DNA of 64,000 bases from Warburgia ugandensis (taxonomy: Eukaryota > Streptophyta > Magnoliopsida > Canellales > Canellaceae). Made by a program: the position numbers and the translations under genes. The DNA lies in assembly GCA_035236585.1 (NCBI GenBank), contig CP141127.1, positions 66,569,495-66,633,494 of the forward strand, read 5' to 3'. This document shows, piece after piece, positions 48,660-61,716 of this stretch; within the stretch, counting starts at the first letter, position 1; every line of letters starts with the position of its first letter. The notes beneath the pieces are model-generated. The model did not search any database and had not been told where the DNA came from. It saw only the letters and a program-made list of their open reading frames with translations.

Positions 48660-51600
48660 CAGAAATCCTTTCCTTCAAGTCAGCTGTCTTCTTGATAAGA
48701 CATATTCTTCCTGAGGAGTCCCTTAAAACTCGAACTAAGAAAATTCCTTTGCTTCATTCCCATTCTTCTGTTGTCGACGAATCCATTATTCCGTTATCCA
48801 ATACTCTAATTGGGTTAATACTTGGAGTAATGTTGCCCTTAAAATGCTAATCATACTATCTTGTAACCAATCCTAGGCACGTTCTCAATTTATCCTCGTT
48901 ATAATTCCTTCCACAAGGCCTTACACATATATGTCATCAATATATCTTATCCGTTTACTTTAAGTATATATAGGCCGCTTTCGCTGCGTACTTTGATATA
49001 GAGTCCCGTGCGTGCCAGTTTATCATTACTAGTTTCTATCTGTATTTCATATAGCTACCCATCCTTAGATGCTCATATTCCTCTGATCATGTATAGGATA
49101 GTCTCCTTAGATGATCATACTCTCCTACTCGTATATAAATTACTTCATACTTCTTTGAGATCATATGATCTTATTCCTCCTATTTCATTTTGAATAGCAT
49201 AGGATAATCCCTTTTTCCTCTTGTCTTCCATCTAGTGTTCTCTTCATCATCCACATCTCCTTTTAATGGTTGGTTGTATGTCATTAGTAAGTGCCCAACA
49301 AAAAATGTTACATTCTTTCTATTGTGTCTAACTTTGCTTCTTATCTTTTATATTTGTCCCCAAGATACTTCAATAACTGACATGGTATCATGTACTCTAT
49401 AGCCAATCCCTTGATTAACTTCCAATTTCAACTGTCTGTCGCTTTTCTACTATAACTTGTGTCCTCAACCCATATTATATTCAAAATAAAATAATTCAAG
49501 TAGCATCCTCCATCACTAATACTATCTCATATTACGATTAGGATATTCAAACTGTACGTCAAGTTTCATAGATGTTGAAGCCATCAAATGCTTTTCTCCC
49601 TGAAGAGTTTGTGCAAACTCATGTCAAATGTTTTATGGTTAATTCATCATCATGGGTCAAATGTTCTCGTGCAGAGGCCTATCTTACTATTCACATCAAT
49701 TTTTCATTAGGATTTTCAATAATGTTCCCATTTATGCAAAGCAAAAAGTCTCTTATTCATAACCGAGTACCCTTACTAGGTCATGGTTGAATCCTTTGTC
49801 ATTATCCTCTTTGTCCTTTCTTTGCTTGATGGTTTTCTTCGTAATCTTTCAGTCCAAAAGTTCTATACTCAATCCAGTAGGGTTAGTCCTTAGGAAATTC
49901 CTTCAATTGATTTTTCGTACTTGGTATATGCACATAACAACTAACTATTTGTCTAAAGGCAACATAACATCAAATCTTCACCTTATAATGTGCTGGCCAT
50001 CTCACCTTTTCTCCTTCCATTCCCTATGTCAATATATTGTTCAATCTTTTATCAAGGCTTTATCGTCAACCATGCAGTTTGAATTGTCAGGAAGTAGCCT
50101 CATAAGTAGTGATTTTCAAGTGTTCCCTCATATGTAGCTTATAACAATAATTCTCATTCAATAGCAATTATATCAAATTGTGCTGAAGCTATTAAATCAA
50201 CAAGTTTAACAACACTCAGGTAAGAATAAAACATTTTCTTAGACATAGAAAGACTTTATTTGATTACCTATTGATCTCTTTCCAGATATATCTATGTCAT
50301 AAGCTCAAAGGTCTCTAAAGTGATCGGTACTTATTTTCCTTTCTTTTCAATCCAAGTCAGCAGTATTTTTCAGACCCAAAGTAATTTCTTCACCTTGTCA
50401 TGGTAGCCATTAAGGTTTGGAAAATCTTTCGCATTGGTTTAGATCACTTCTTATTTTTGTTCCTATCTCAATTGCTACTGTCCTCATCGTACTCGTAGCT
50501 CCTTCATGATGTGGCCTAATCAACTGACCTCATACCCTCAAATGACTTAGTCTAACAAGTAACTTCTTTTTAGGGAAAACTCACACCTAAATACTTGTAA
50601 CAGTCCTCTGAGTATATAACTTAGACTACTGTCTCATAAATACTAACATATTTGATTAATTAGGGTGGGATACCTGTATTTAGTCAGCAGTACTCTAAAG
50701 GTAATGACTAAATAATGGTCTTAAGATATTTGGTGTTCCAATCTATGATAGCAAGACCTCAATTTGATCCTTGATGGTACCCTACTTGCTGAAGAAAGAC
50801 AAATGGCAAGTCACTGTCCCAGCTTAATTCCTTTTTCAATATACTTTATTTACTCATGTAGTGGCAAGGTAGGATATCACCAAATTTTCCTTTTTATGGA
50901 CTATATCCATTGGTGTTCCTCATACGTTAATGGAACAGTTAATATAGCTGTCAAACCACTTGTAGACTTTAATTTCTAGTTGGTCACCATTCTTCTTTGA
51001 AAATTTTCGCCAGCATGATGTCCTTAAATTTGATACTCTACTCAAAGTCTTAAATCCTATATGCTTTATCTCTATTATACTCTTTTACAATAAAATCACC
51101 AACTCCACTAATATTATTCCTTCAAATTTGATTGGTTTACCTTCCCATCGGATTCAAGATGAAAGATTTGTATGTATCTCCATAAAGTCATGATCTTCTT
51201 CTTTTGAATATTCAATATTCATCGAATACTTATAGTTACATCTCTATCTCTTTCTCGCTTTTCTTCAAAATCCTCACTTTTGTCTACCTAGATCAATGTC
51301 TTCATGTTCTTTGTTGCATACAATCGATACTACATCTACTCCTTTACTTAACAGATATAATAAACTGAATGCTTCTAAGAAATGCTAAACTGTACTAATA
51401 TCATTGAAATCCTTAATTGCCTGTAGCCTCAAGAAAATTCATACAATGTCTTAATAATGTCATTGATCTCTTGGTCATGCTATACTTCTACTCAAGTTAT
51501 CATTATTAGATAGCACTTTACTCTTCATAAGACTCCAATTAAGTTATCCAAAATTGCTCTAAGTCCTTCATGATCCATACCATTGTGATCTAATACGAGT

Positions 51601-52150
51601 CACAGTTATCTCCCAGTGTCATCTTGTATTCTTATCCCTACTAGACTATCATCAAAATCTTCTAATGACTCTCTTGTGTTCAAATTCTTTATCACTCTTC
51701 TCAAAGTCTGCCTTTTACATCCCCTATGATACTCATGTTATATCCCTTTTGATAATATACGCATATTACAGGTCATATAGCCATCTAGGTTCTTCCATTT
51801 TCTCATCTTTGGTGAGATTGATCTATTACAGGTCAAAATTATCTACTAACACATTCATTGACATCTTCCTTCATCATTCTCATCATAATATGATCCATAT
51901 ATGAGTTTTCATATTTGCACCACACAACAATCCTTAATCCTTAAGTCATCTTAGACAAGATTTTGGATAAGGTTTGCAATATCCAATTGCCTAATTATTT
52001 GTTAAATCAAGCTGCCTTGCATCTTTGTGATCTAATATTATTCGTGTTCTAGTCATCTCTACAGTTCTCTACTTCTCTTTAGACTACTCCTTATTTATCC
52101 TGATTGTCTACGACCCTTGGACATGCTGAACTGGCTGTGAAAGGATAAAA
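48660..52150 (-). other. RE-6 internal region, no recognisable coding
   Basis: 3.5 kb aligning with the RE-3 interior in reverse. No Ty3 or copia motif and no long frame in element sense. Frames on the plus strand (49008-50979) are antisense and mirror those antisense in RE-3. Confidence 0.75.
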
Positions 52151-52166
52151 CTGGGCTCTGATACCA
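52151..52166 (-). other. RE-6 primer-binding site (tRNA-Met initiator)
   Basis: The plus strand CTGGGCTCTGATACCA gives TGGTATCAGAGCCCAG in element sense, near-perfect to the tRNA-Met 3' end, 2 bases from the LTR. Confidence 0.92.
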
Positions 52167-52168
52167 AC

Positions 52169-54840
52169 TGTGATGACCTAGGTTTTCCCATGCATTTTTA
52201 AATGCAATATCTAATTCCTAAGGCGGGATGGATCCCTATTTGAAAACCATTTTATAAAAACAATGCAGTGCAGCGAAAAATCTTTTGTTTTAAACCCATT
52301 TTGAAAACCCCGAGTGTCATTTGCTTTCACAACAACCAAAGTAGCTTTTGAAAATTTCAGAAATCATAAATGTCTTCCCAGGTCTATCCAGTCATAGCTC
52401 ATAGCCCAACTGTAAATAAATACAAATACATGTCCAAAGAGTAGAGTGTTTACTTACTTGTATAATTGTCTCTTTTTGATTTACTTGCTCATAGCACTAA
52501 CATTTCCTAAGGTGTCTTGTACTCGTGAGTGGAGCTCTCCTGAAAAATGATATATTTGGGTGAGTATATACTATACTCAGTAGGAGTCTATCACTGCTAG
52601 TTTTACAATGCATGCTATGTTTTAAAATATATGTTCTTTAAACAATGTGCATGTTTGAACACTCATGTTCAATATCGATATTAAAAGCCATTGTCAAAAT
52701 AGAATACTAACAACTTAAAAAATCGCATAATCCAAGTCGAAAGTAACATAGATATCATGAAAATATACTAATATGCATAAGATGCTCATCTAAATCCAAC
52801 TCATGGATCTATGGTCAACGATACTCATGTCCTGCCATATGCAATGCAAGTAAATCCTCAAAAACATAGGGCACACTATGCCCACGACCTCATCGCCGTG
52901 TGGTCCCCGGGTACCTAGGGACTCTCGGTCATAGCCTCCACGGTGCCGTGACACCAGTGGTAGTCCTCATTACCACTCAGCAATCGAAGTAAGGACAAGC
53001 CTTTTTGGCATGGTACCCTTTCCACCTATAGTGGTAGAGGCTGGGAGGCCACCCCAAACCTCTCGGCATAGCGCCCATGAGCATACTAGCCCAAAAGCAT
53101 CTAAAGATAAAGCCAAAGCTCAATCATTGTAAATCATGCAATTTATGCAATCCGTTGCAAAACATGCATGCAATGCATAAAATCTGCTCATGCTAGTATC
53201 ACATTCAAAGTCATAACCCTGCCTAGAAGCTTGTCAGCTCTCTCTGGCCAACCCTCATTGGCCCGCCCTCATCGGCCAAGGCTACACTTTCAAAACATGT
53301 CTATGCATGTATCATGCAGACAAGAATCCTTTTTCAATACATATCTATGCATGTAACACATGTCTTGGCAATATATGCGCAATGTATTTTTCATATGCAT
53401 GCTAAGTTCATTTATGAAATCAATTCATGCTAAATAGGTCATGTGCATAAGGATGTAACATAAGTTTATATGATATACGCATAAAGACAGGAAAAGCAAC
53501 CATGACTCAAAACATGTATTCTCAAAGCATCATGGGTTCTTTTTAAAAGTCTAGTAGCGATAGAACACCTACCTTGATTGTCATCACTTAGCTCGTGTCC
53601 CTCTTGCAGACGGGTCCTAAAGTACCTTTATGGCTCCTGTATATCATTTAAACATGAAAAATTGGATTTTTAGTGTTACAACGTCATGGAAAAGCCAACT
53701 TTTGTCTATGCGAGCCCTACGCCCACGGTTCCCGGGACGTGCGCGTGCCCTGGTAGACTAGGACTCGTACCCGTACGTCGTGTGCTCTAGGGACTGCATT
53801 TGCACACCACATGCATGGCCAAGCGACGCGCTATGATGTGCATACTGGAGGGCGTCGCCCAAACGCATCTTTAGCGCAGGCGCGGTGCACCTCAGATCCC
53901 GGGGTGCTCATGTGTCCTGGTCGAAACTAGGACTGCTCCTGCACGTGGCGTGCACGCGAGAGGACCTCCCCAGGGAGCATGCTACACCTAGCATCCTTGG
54001 GTCGTCTTCTTGGATGGGTTATCAGACCCATTAGGAGTCCAGCGTTTTCAGGCCAGAAAAACGACCAGATCCGGCATGGATTCGGCTTGAGGAGGGAAAA
54101 ACAGAGAGAGGGGAAAGAGGGCTTACCTTGCGTAGCCTAGGGAGCGTCCATCATCGGTGGTAGACTCCCTTTTCGGTGGTGTGGCTCCCCTGTTTCATCT
54201 GCCTAATTCCCGGGTCGCCGGAAAACACGTGAAGGGGAAAACCATTGTTCGATGCTTCCATGGGAAAACAGTGGAGAGAGGAGAGGGGAGAGGTTGGCCC
54301 GAAGGAAAGGCCTGGCCCTTGCCAGAATCTACATGAAAAATTAAAGGAGGGTTTTTCAATTTTTGCTGGAAACCCCAGCCCCAAATAGCTGGGAAAACGT
54401 GATTCAGAGAGGAGGGAATAGGGCTTTTTATAGAGGGTGAAAGGCGATGCCACCATTTGTTGCCGCCCTTCAGAGGCGATGGTGGAAGCCTTTGGAAAAA
54501 TAGGGAGAGAGGGCTGGAGAAGGAAGAAGACAAGGGGTGTTGTTATCAAAACGGTCCCCTACGATTTTCGTGCTTTTTCGTTTTTAAATACAAATTATAA
54601 AATTGCCCCTAATCTTTAAACGACCGTAACTTCTTCATACGAACTCCGTTTTCGGCGTTCTTTGAAGCGTTGGATTCCATTTTTCGAGTAGAATATAATG
54701 GTACCAAGTTTTCTTAAAAATTCCTTAGTTTTGTATTTTAAATAAAGTAAAACATTTAACACGGTTCATTTCTTATAGAATGTTTAATTCATTTTTGTTA
54801 AATGGATGCAAAAATAGCGTAAATTGCTTGGGGCATTACA
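52169..54840 (-). repeat. RE-6 5' LTR, 2672 bp
   Basis: Copy of the 45916-48622 LTR, with U3 box (54620-54665), TATA box (54424-54432) and the 53221-53287 segment shared with the TRIM-like remnant. Frames at 53168-53356 and 54151-54619 are by-products of the GC-rich block. Confidence 0.92.
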
Positions 54841-55339
54841 ATATCAACTCACCAACAGGCACTCTATGCCAATGAGAACCAATTCACAACATGATCATAC
54901 TATAAGCACTTAAGAGCCTACCACTTAGAAGCCTACCAGAGTGCCTCGCACTTATCCTCATCGGTTACTCATAAGTATCGATGGTAAATTAAATTATGAT
55001 TACTCGTAAGAGAATAATCACACATAATATTATATATCACTGGTATCTTGGTGAAACTCAACGTAAAAATTAATCCCTTATGACAAAATCATGAAAAATC
55101 CTTAAGCAAGACTATGAACTCTTACATGTCATCTTTGTGTTCAATTTATGGCCGCTCATGGTCGTTCAATGTCACACAAACAAGAAAGACTTGGCATTTT
55201 CTTAAAAAGTATTGTACTGCCCTCAAGGTGGAAATAAAAATTCTCAAGGATGCCTCTTCTTACATATGTGAGGCCTGTAGCTATCGAGGTATGCTCGAAG
55301 AAACCTTCTTCTCATAGAATCAACTACCTCCAAATTCTA
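54841..55339 (-). other. RE-5 internal sequence after RE-6, degraded
   Basis: Continuation of RE-5 downstream of its protease. No RT or integrase phrase can be read. The distance from protease to chromodomain (about 1 kb with RE-6 removed) is far less than the roughly 2.5-3 kb needed for RT, RNase H and IN. Confidence 0.5.
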
Positions 55340-55780
55340 GAATCCATCCTAAGGATAATATCATAATCAATCATATCGAGTAGGATGAAATCAACACTCA
55401 TCCTCAAGTTCATTTTCTCCACTAATAGTCCCTAGACCTATTTATAAGTTTCCATAGCCCTTTCACCAATATCATAACACCTGATCCAGATATTGTCATA
55501 TATTCACAAATATATTCAACAAAACGCTAATACATGAAGTCCACAATGACTGGATCCCAAATCAGTAAGTATTCTAACATGTTTACCAGAAATCGAGAAA
55601 TTATTTTTTCTGCTGCCCAAATCGAGGCTTATACTTGCCTCTAAGTAATGATAGAAACTCATCACTGCCAACATGGGGCCATTTTTTCCCTATGTCCAAT
55701 GTCATTTTATTTGGCTCATGGTCTTCTAGAACAGCCTCTATCAAAATACTCTGATTCCCTGCAGTCAAAACATTTAAAGG
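55340..55780 (-). pseudogene. RE-5 gag zinc knuckle and protease remnant
   Basis: The zinc knuckle at 55731-55772 reads CFDCRESEYFDRGC; the expected histidine is Y. The protease follows with RILTDLGSSHCG (about 55545-55575, DSG changed to DLG) and VDFILLDMIDYDIILRMDS (55340-55395), where family members have ILGMDWL. An open 85-codon stretch (55601-55858) lies in a different frame from the knuckle and is not the real product. Confidence 0.78.
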
Positions 55781-57023
55781 GCTATCGTTGTAATGGCAGT
55801 TGCTGGTGCTATTACCGCTACTGTGGTGATCTACTAACTCTAAGACATAGCTGTCCAAGTGCCTGTTCTCATACTAGTATACCTTCTTTTGTTCACATTC
55901 CAATCCTGTCGAATCAATGTCACTAGCTCAGTGGTTGCTATAATTATGTCAACAAAAAGAGTCTCTTGTCCTTACTGGGCTAACTCAAATTATCCAAGTC
56001 TGCGTCTCTGCAGTCGGCCCCCTTGACATGGAGCAAATTTTCCTCAACATAACAGTTATGTCTGTTGCCTTTATCACCAATGCGTAGCTCACTAAGATTA
56101 ACTATCTTCACCATTTAAGTGTCAACATATCAAATTTCTATCTGTAGCCTCATATTCATAATAGTTTTAAGGGAATTACTCTTAGCAGTGTATACATGCT
56201 TAATGCCATGAAACCATCAAATTCCTCTATTCTATAATGGCACCTCTCGTAACATCACTAACTGCTCATATGACAAAATGCTGATCCTTATAGGCCTTCT
56301 TAAAATCCTTTTAGACAAAAATATCAAAATTAGGAGAACACATCCTCTCAAACTACTATCATTAGAATCCTCATAATCACAATTTAGGTATACTTATCTC
56401 TATCATTAGATTTCCTCAAACTAATAAATCATTTCATGCTCATAACAAGCAAATTCAATTACAACTCTATCAATTTAAACTCCAATGAAATTGATTCTTT
56501 TATAATAACTTTTCTAGCCATCAGTGATCACATTATCATTCCATTCATGTTATATGTAATTCATTTATACTCAATTTCATCTTACCTCATTCCCTTCATC
56601 TAATAGATGCCTCTGCTTTAGAATCAAATAATCAACCTTGTCAATTACCCATAATGAAAATTTACTTTCCTATGAGTATAATGATAAACCACATGCACAA
56701 ATATATCAGGAAAAATCTTCGTGAAGTTAACTATGATGTGTCATATCAACAATTGCTAGCATATAGCCAATCTAGGTTGTGCATGAGACCATCTTTAGCT
56801 CTCGTACCTAGCATTAGGTTTTCCTTTCCCAAAATGAACATGAGCATTCTATATAGGTGTGAACCTATTTGAATCATAGTTAATAAATGTCAAATTGTTT
56901 CGAAGAGTGCTAGTAAGAACCCTATTAGAATGATTCTACTTAATAAGCCCCTATATAGCTTTGTTTTCCTTTAGTACACACTTTATAAGTTATGCTTGAA
57001 TTTTTGTTTTAGTACTTATGTAA
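55781..57023 (-). other. RE-5 gag side, not readable
   Basis: By position this should be gag and leader of RE-5, but I cannot read convincing gag text. It ends at the TRIM pair. No other gene seen; the frame at 56654-56872 has no known domain. Confidence 0.4.
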
Positions 57024-57460
57024 TGTAAAACCCTAATCCCAATAGTACCTATATTATCTGCTTTGGCCGATGCCTCACAATTTTTCTCTTCCCCATAGGA
57101 AAAAATGCATATGCACTAAGAGGGATACCTAAGCCTAATAACTAGCATAGACTTCTTCTCTTATGCAATGTGGGACTAAACTCTTAGGATCACGTAAGGC
57201 ATTACGTATCATCATCGCTCTAGGCTCCCTCTTAACCCTTAGTGAACACGTATCTCATATGACCACGTGTAGTCTAGGCCCACCATAATGAGGGGGTCTA
57301 GCTTTAATACCAATGATAACGACCTGGGTCCCAATAGTACATATATTGTTTGCTTTGGCCAAAGCCTCATGGTTTTACTCTTCCTCGTAGGGAAAACACG
57401 TATCTATTAAGAGGGACACCAAAGCCTTATAACTATCCCAAACTTCTTCTCCTCAGACAA
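57024..57460 (-). mobile_element. TRIM-a, small LTR element
   Basis: Left LTR 57024-57201 (TGTAAAACCCTAATCCC to AAGGCA), about 100 bp interior, a PBS read on the plus strand as GCTTTAATACCA (57301-57312; two transitions from GCTCTGATACCA) and right LTR 57314-57460. The right LTR lacks its last about 35 bp, where TRIM-b begins. No coding. The family resembles the common plant short repeat with GCAATGTGGGACTAA. Confidence 0.75.
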
Positions 57461-57948
57461 TGCCATTAGGTGATCCTAAGAGTTTGGTCCCACATTGCCT
57501 AGGAAGAAGAAGTCATGGCTACTTATAACACTTAGGTATCTCTCTTAGTACCTATGCATTTTCCCTAAGGAGAAGAACAAAGCAATGAGGCTTTGTCCAA
57601 AGTGGACAATGTATGTACTGTTGGGGCCTGGGTTGTTACAATTGGTATCAGAGCTATACCCATTCGTGATGGTGACCTAGACTGCACGTGGTTGCTTGGT
57701 AGTCCTAAAGAGTGGTAGCGCATGGGGACATGTGTTCTCTAATGGGGAGAGGGAGCCTAAAGGTATGGCAATACATAACTCCTCGAGTGATCCTAAGATT
57801 TTAGGCCCACATTGCTTAGGGAGAAGAAGTCTAGGCTACTTATAAGGATTAGGTATCCCTCTTAGTACATACATGTTTTTGCTTCCAAAATATTGACGCT
57901 TTGGTTAAAGTAGACAATATATGTACTACTAGAACCCGGGTTGTTACA
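57461..57948 (+). mobile_element. TRIM-b, small LTR element
   Basis: 5' LTR 57461-57640 (TGCCATTAGGTGATCC to GGGTTGTTACA, 180 bp), PBS TGGTATCAGAGC at 57643-57654, short interior, 3' LTR about 57777-57948 ending GGGTTGTTACA. It directly abuts TRIM-a, so the two 5' LTRs are head to head. It carries no protein. Confidence 0.82.
57643..57654 (+). other. TRIM-b primer-binding site (tRNA-Met initiator)
   Basis: TGGTATCAGAGC two bases after the LTR end, perfect over 12 bases. Confidence 0.9.
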
Positions 57949-59614
57949 TGTACTACTCATATTCTTGTTCTTTTAACAAGTCCTAAGGTCGATAACATTG
58001 AGTTTACTATCTCATGTTGAGTTGTGCAGGTAGAGGGTGTTAAACTAGGTGTACGCTACATCCAATGTTCTATGTGCTGATGTAACTCCCACTCTAGTAA
58101 GTAGTCATGTGTCCTTCTCTTCGGAGGATCAACTTCATGTATAGCCTAGTATCGTTAGTCCTTAATTGATTTTTCAACATGTAATTTCATGAGTCAAATG
58201 CATTACCAAATTCCATCATTTGCATCTAAGTGAAACTAGAGATTTTTTATTTAACTATTCTATTTTTGTGTTTGCACTTGCTAGAAGATACTGATTTATA
58301 AAAGTTGTTCCATGCATGATTTCAATAGATTATAGGCTTAGGAACTGAGGATTTGTGAATTCCATTCATGGAAATACTGTCAATACATCAACTCACCAAA
58401 GGTAGTAGTAGGAATATCATCAAATAATTACCAACTACTATACACTTCATGGAATGTCACACTGTGCGTCATTTTCCAACCATTCAAACTTCCAAGATCT
58501 TCATCCAATTTCCATGCCATTCATTGCCCCAATTTTTTTATTGAAACTACAAGGCATTGATAAAGCATAAAACCCATGTAAACCCCTAGAGAATTTTCAA
58601 GTAAAAATTGTTGAGGTTTCCATCTTATGAGACTATCTCTGAAGGGAGCATTTCACCCCTTTTTCTTGAATTATGTTTGTGGTTCACACTTTTTTCAAGG
58701 AAATTCTTACATGGATAAAAAATTTATTGGTAGGAAAGGACTTATTATAGAATTAAGACAAGTGCCTTCACAATTTAGTAGCATATGTTTTCACCTTGAA
58801 GGGAGAATGATGCCTAGTTCTCTACAAATATGAACGAGAAATTGACACCACCTGCCCTACCATTCAACATGTGAGAACCCCCAGATTTTCAATCAGCTTC
58901 TTTTAAGCACATCATGCATTAATACCAATATGATCTACAAATCAACACTAATTTTGGCCCAAAATGGTGAAATATAAGGATGTTCCTAGGTGAGAATTTC
59001 ACCCCACATTTCATCCATTTAATAGTCCATGCAAACAAGCATTCAATCCTAGCAAATATTGCATGATTATATTAATCAATTTGAAGGAAATTTCAAGCAT
59101 GCTATAACTCTAGATGACTGGAATTTCTTAGTCAAAACATGCATCAAAATCAGACCTCAAAGAGTAAAGATTTTGTGCTCCATTCTCATCCATAAATAGT
59201 AGTCATGTAGTGATTCAATCAGTAAGAAGACCATTCAATCATATCAAAACTTTCTAGTTTTTTAAGGCTAAACCAAACCTAAATGTTAAGACATAGAAAT
59301 TTGCTCCTTTCTGCTATGGATTCAAGTCCCCAATTGTTTCACACTCAGCCTTGGATAGCTTCTTCACCTTCCCAATACATCTCCCTTTCTTCTCAATCTC
59401 TCCACTCCTTGTCCCAGCTTTTCTTATCTTTCAACCTCACAATCCCCTCTAGATTTGCTGAGTTTTCCTCAGGTATTTCTCACATTCTTCAATTGTGTTC
59501 TCTTTCCCTTAAGCCTGGTTACATAAGCATGGGGGAAGGCAACATTGCTAGTCCCCACCTTTATAACCTTATCATCAAGCAAGGTGGCTAGCTGCCAGCA
59601 TGAATGTAACCAGG
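57949..59614. other. Unassigned sequence between the TRIM pair and LTR-7
   Basis: No coding region or clear element border. The pyrimidine-rich 59330-59520 stretch resembles the U3/leader part of a minus-strand LTR such as that of RE-1. Frames at 58627-58833 and 59283-59591 show no known domain. Confidence 0.35.
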
Positions 59615-61716
59615 TTCCACTAATAAGTGTTCATTTTCATATAAAAAATGTACCCAATTAATAGTCCATTTCTTATAAATTACAGCAATTATTGTAGGGT
59701 TTTTCTAAAATTTTATAACACATGCATTTTTGACCCAATAATTCAAATTTTTTATATTTGGCAAGTTTAAGAGCTAATCAAAGTAAGTATGTGAAATGTC
59801 ATAATTTTTTAGGATTTAATTATAAAATTTCATTTTTTATAGGTGTTGAGAAGATAATCCAATGAGTATATCAAGGACCTCAATTTCAACATTCCAAAGC
59901 TAAACCAAGGATTAAGATCACCTTAAGGTAAGAAAAGGAAGTCTTAGGAAATAATTGAAAGCATCAAAGGTGACTAAAAGGGCTCATGCAAAAAGTCATG
60001 CTATTCCATCAACTTTGCATGAGAATTGGAGCCATGAATGTGGTTTCTAGTCTAACATGGAAACCTAAGTAAGCCAAGCCATCCAAGCATTGAAGTCAAA
60101 GGACTTAATGATTCAAGCCATCAAGCAATGAACCATCAAAGTGAATCACCAAACCACATGAGAGCCATGTCACGTGGAGTCACACAATTGGAGATCATTT
60201 AGAAGCAATTATTCATGCTAAAATTAGATTATTCAAGGGATAATTAGAAAAGAATTTGGGCAATAATCAATATGATAAGATATCCAGGTATAGGTGGACC
60301 AATCAAGAGAGAAACCAAGTCAAAATTCCTTATCTTTCCCTCTTTTCTTCTCATCTTTTCTATCTTTTTCCTACTCATCACATCACATAACCAAAAAGGG
60401 AGGAGTTCCAAGCCACCTTCCTTGAAAAGTGACGTCTCCCCCCTTCTAATTCCACCCATTCCACTACTCCACTTTCTAAATCCATTACTCGCTCAACTAC
60501 CTCACCTTCCTACCTCTTTCCTCCATCTCTCTTACCTTTTTCCATCTTTCCATCCCAACAGGCAAGATACTTAAAGGAAAGGGATTCCATAGTGAATCCC
60601 TTAGAATTCAATGGCCCCCCCCCCACCCTTTCCTTGAATCATATTTAGAAACTCCACCTCACTGGCTCACCTAACTTTCCAATCTTCTATTTCCAATCAC
60701 CAACTAACTTTCCTACCTTGAGTCATAGTTCTAATTCTCCTTCTTTTTCATAGAATAGGATATTAGCATATTGGATACTCAAAAATCTATATATACCCAT
60801 GAATTCCATGCCTATTTTCAAGTAGGGGGATTACTCTAGCTCGTTGAAAGAAGCATTTCAATTTAGGGATATTTTGGAGCTTTGGATTTGTACTTTGTAC
60901 ATCTTTTAGTTGTTCTTCATTGTTTTCCACAACCTTTGTTTTGCTTTATTTATTTGGTTTTGTGCACTCTAGTTCATTCCAGTACCTTACTTTAGTTTCC
61001 TTGATTTCATTGTTGTTTAATTACTTTCCTTGTTGCTTAAGTTCTGTAGCATAATTCCTCTTTGATCTCCTCTCACTCTTACTTCCACTTCTATTGTTTC
61101 TCTTTCTTAATTCTTCAAGATCCAAGTAACCATTTCCCTGGTATCTAATAGAACTATTAGCTTGAAACCCTTTTGTTTCTCTCTTAATGTTTTCTTGTTT
61201 CTTGCTTTGATAACCTTGTTTTTCCCTCATCTATTTGCTTGTTCTTTGCTTATTTCTTACATCTTTCTCTTTCATTTTATCTATTAAATTCACATGAATG
61301 ATATTTGAGTTCAAATCAGGATCATTGCAGTATGTTTAATCTTTGATTTGAAGTTGAGATCTTTCTTAAAAAAAGTGTGCAATTTTCCACTTTATTCTCT
61401 ATAGCATGCACATCATGTGTTTTTTATGTAATTTCAAGTCAATGAATGAACTTGTTTCAAGAGGATTGTCATAATTTAATTCTAATAGTAAAGTACTCCA
61501 ATTCTTGAGTGTTATATTCCATTAAAAGTGCTTGCTAAGTTGCTTTATATCCCTTGCTTGAATTGAGTTTCATATACACCATGTTGTTGGAATTTTTCAT
61601 CTCATGTTTCAAGTGTAATGCCTAACAGTCCATACACTTTGTTTACTTGAAACCTTAGGAACCCATCCACCTTTTTAGTTAGATTAGTGAGTGCTTTGAT
61701 TAATTTGTAGTTAGTT
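59615..61716 (+). repeat. LTR-7, Athila-type LTR, truncated by LTR-8
   Basis: It follows solo LTR-2 in order: TAATAAGTGTTCATTTTC start, AACACATGCATTT, AGGTGTTGAGAAG (59843), CAATCAAGAGAGAAACC, TATATATA (60788) and ACCTTAGGAACCCATCCACC near the right end. A C-run lies at 60615-60624. The left border is approximate. It is interrupted at 61716 before its end. Frames at 60244-60574 come from low-complexity sequence. Confidence 0.75.

Larger units (their letters stand above)
45916..54840 (-). mobile_element. RE-6, non-coding LTR element (same family as RE-3)
   Basis: LTRs at 45916-48622 and 52169-54840 with a 3546 bp internal region. Target duplication ATATC is perfect (45911-45915 and 54841-54845). 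PBS and PPT are both present on the minus strand. The LTRs and internal sequence match RE-3 in reverse. It sits inside RE-5. No gag or pol seen. It has all cis signals needed for mobilisation by another element and no visible enzymes. Confidence 0.93.

Noticed and set aside
41823..54840. RE-5 LTR and RE-6 right LTR as one element's LTR pair
   Set aside because: Their sequences and lengths differ, and RE-6 has its own pair with perfect ATATC duplication.
55601..55858. 85-codon minus-strand frame as a gag product
   Set aside because: The zinc knuckle and protease text are in other frames; this frame is open by chance.
55940..56300. Possible copia-type polyprotein fragment on the minus strand
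   Set aside because: A few phrases looked suggestive but no conserved copia motif (such as the zinc domain of integrase) could be read.
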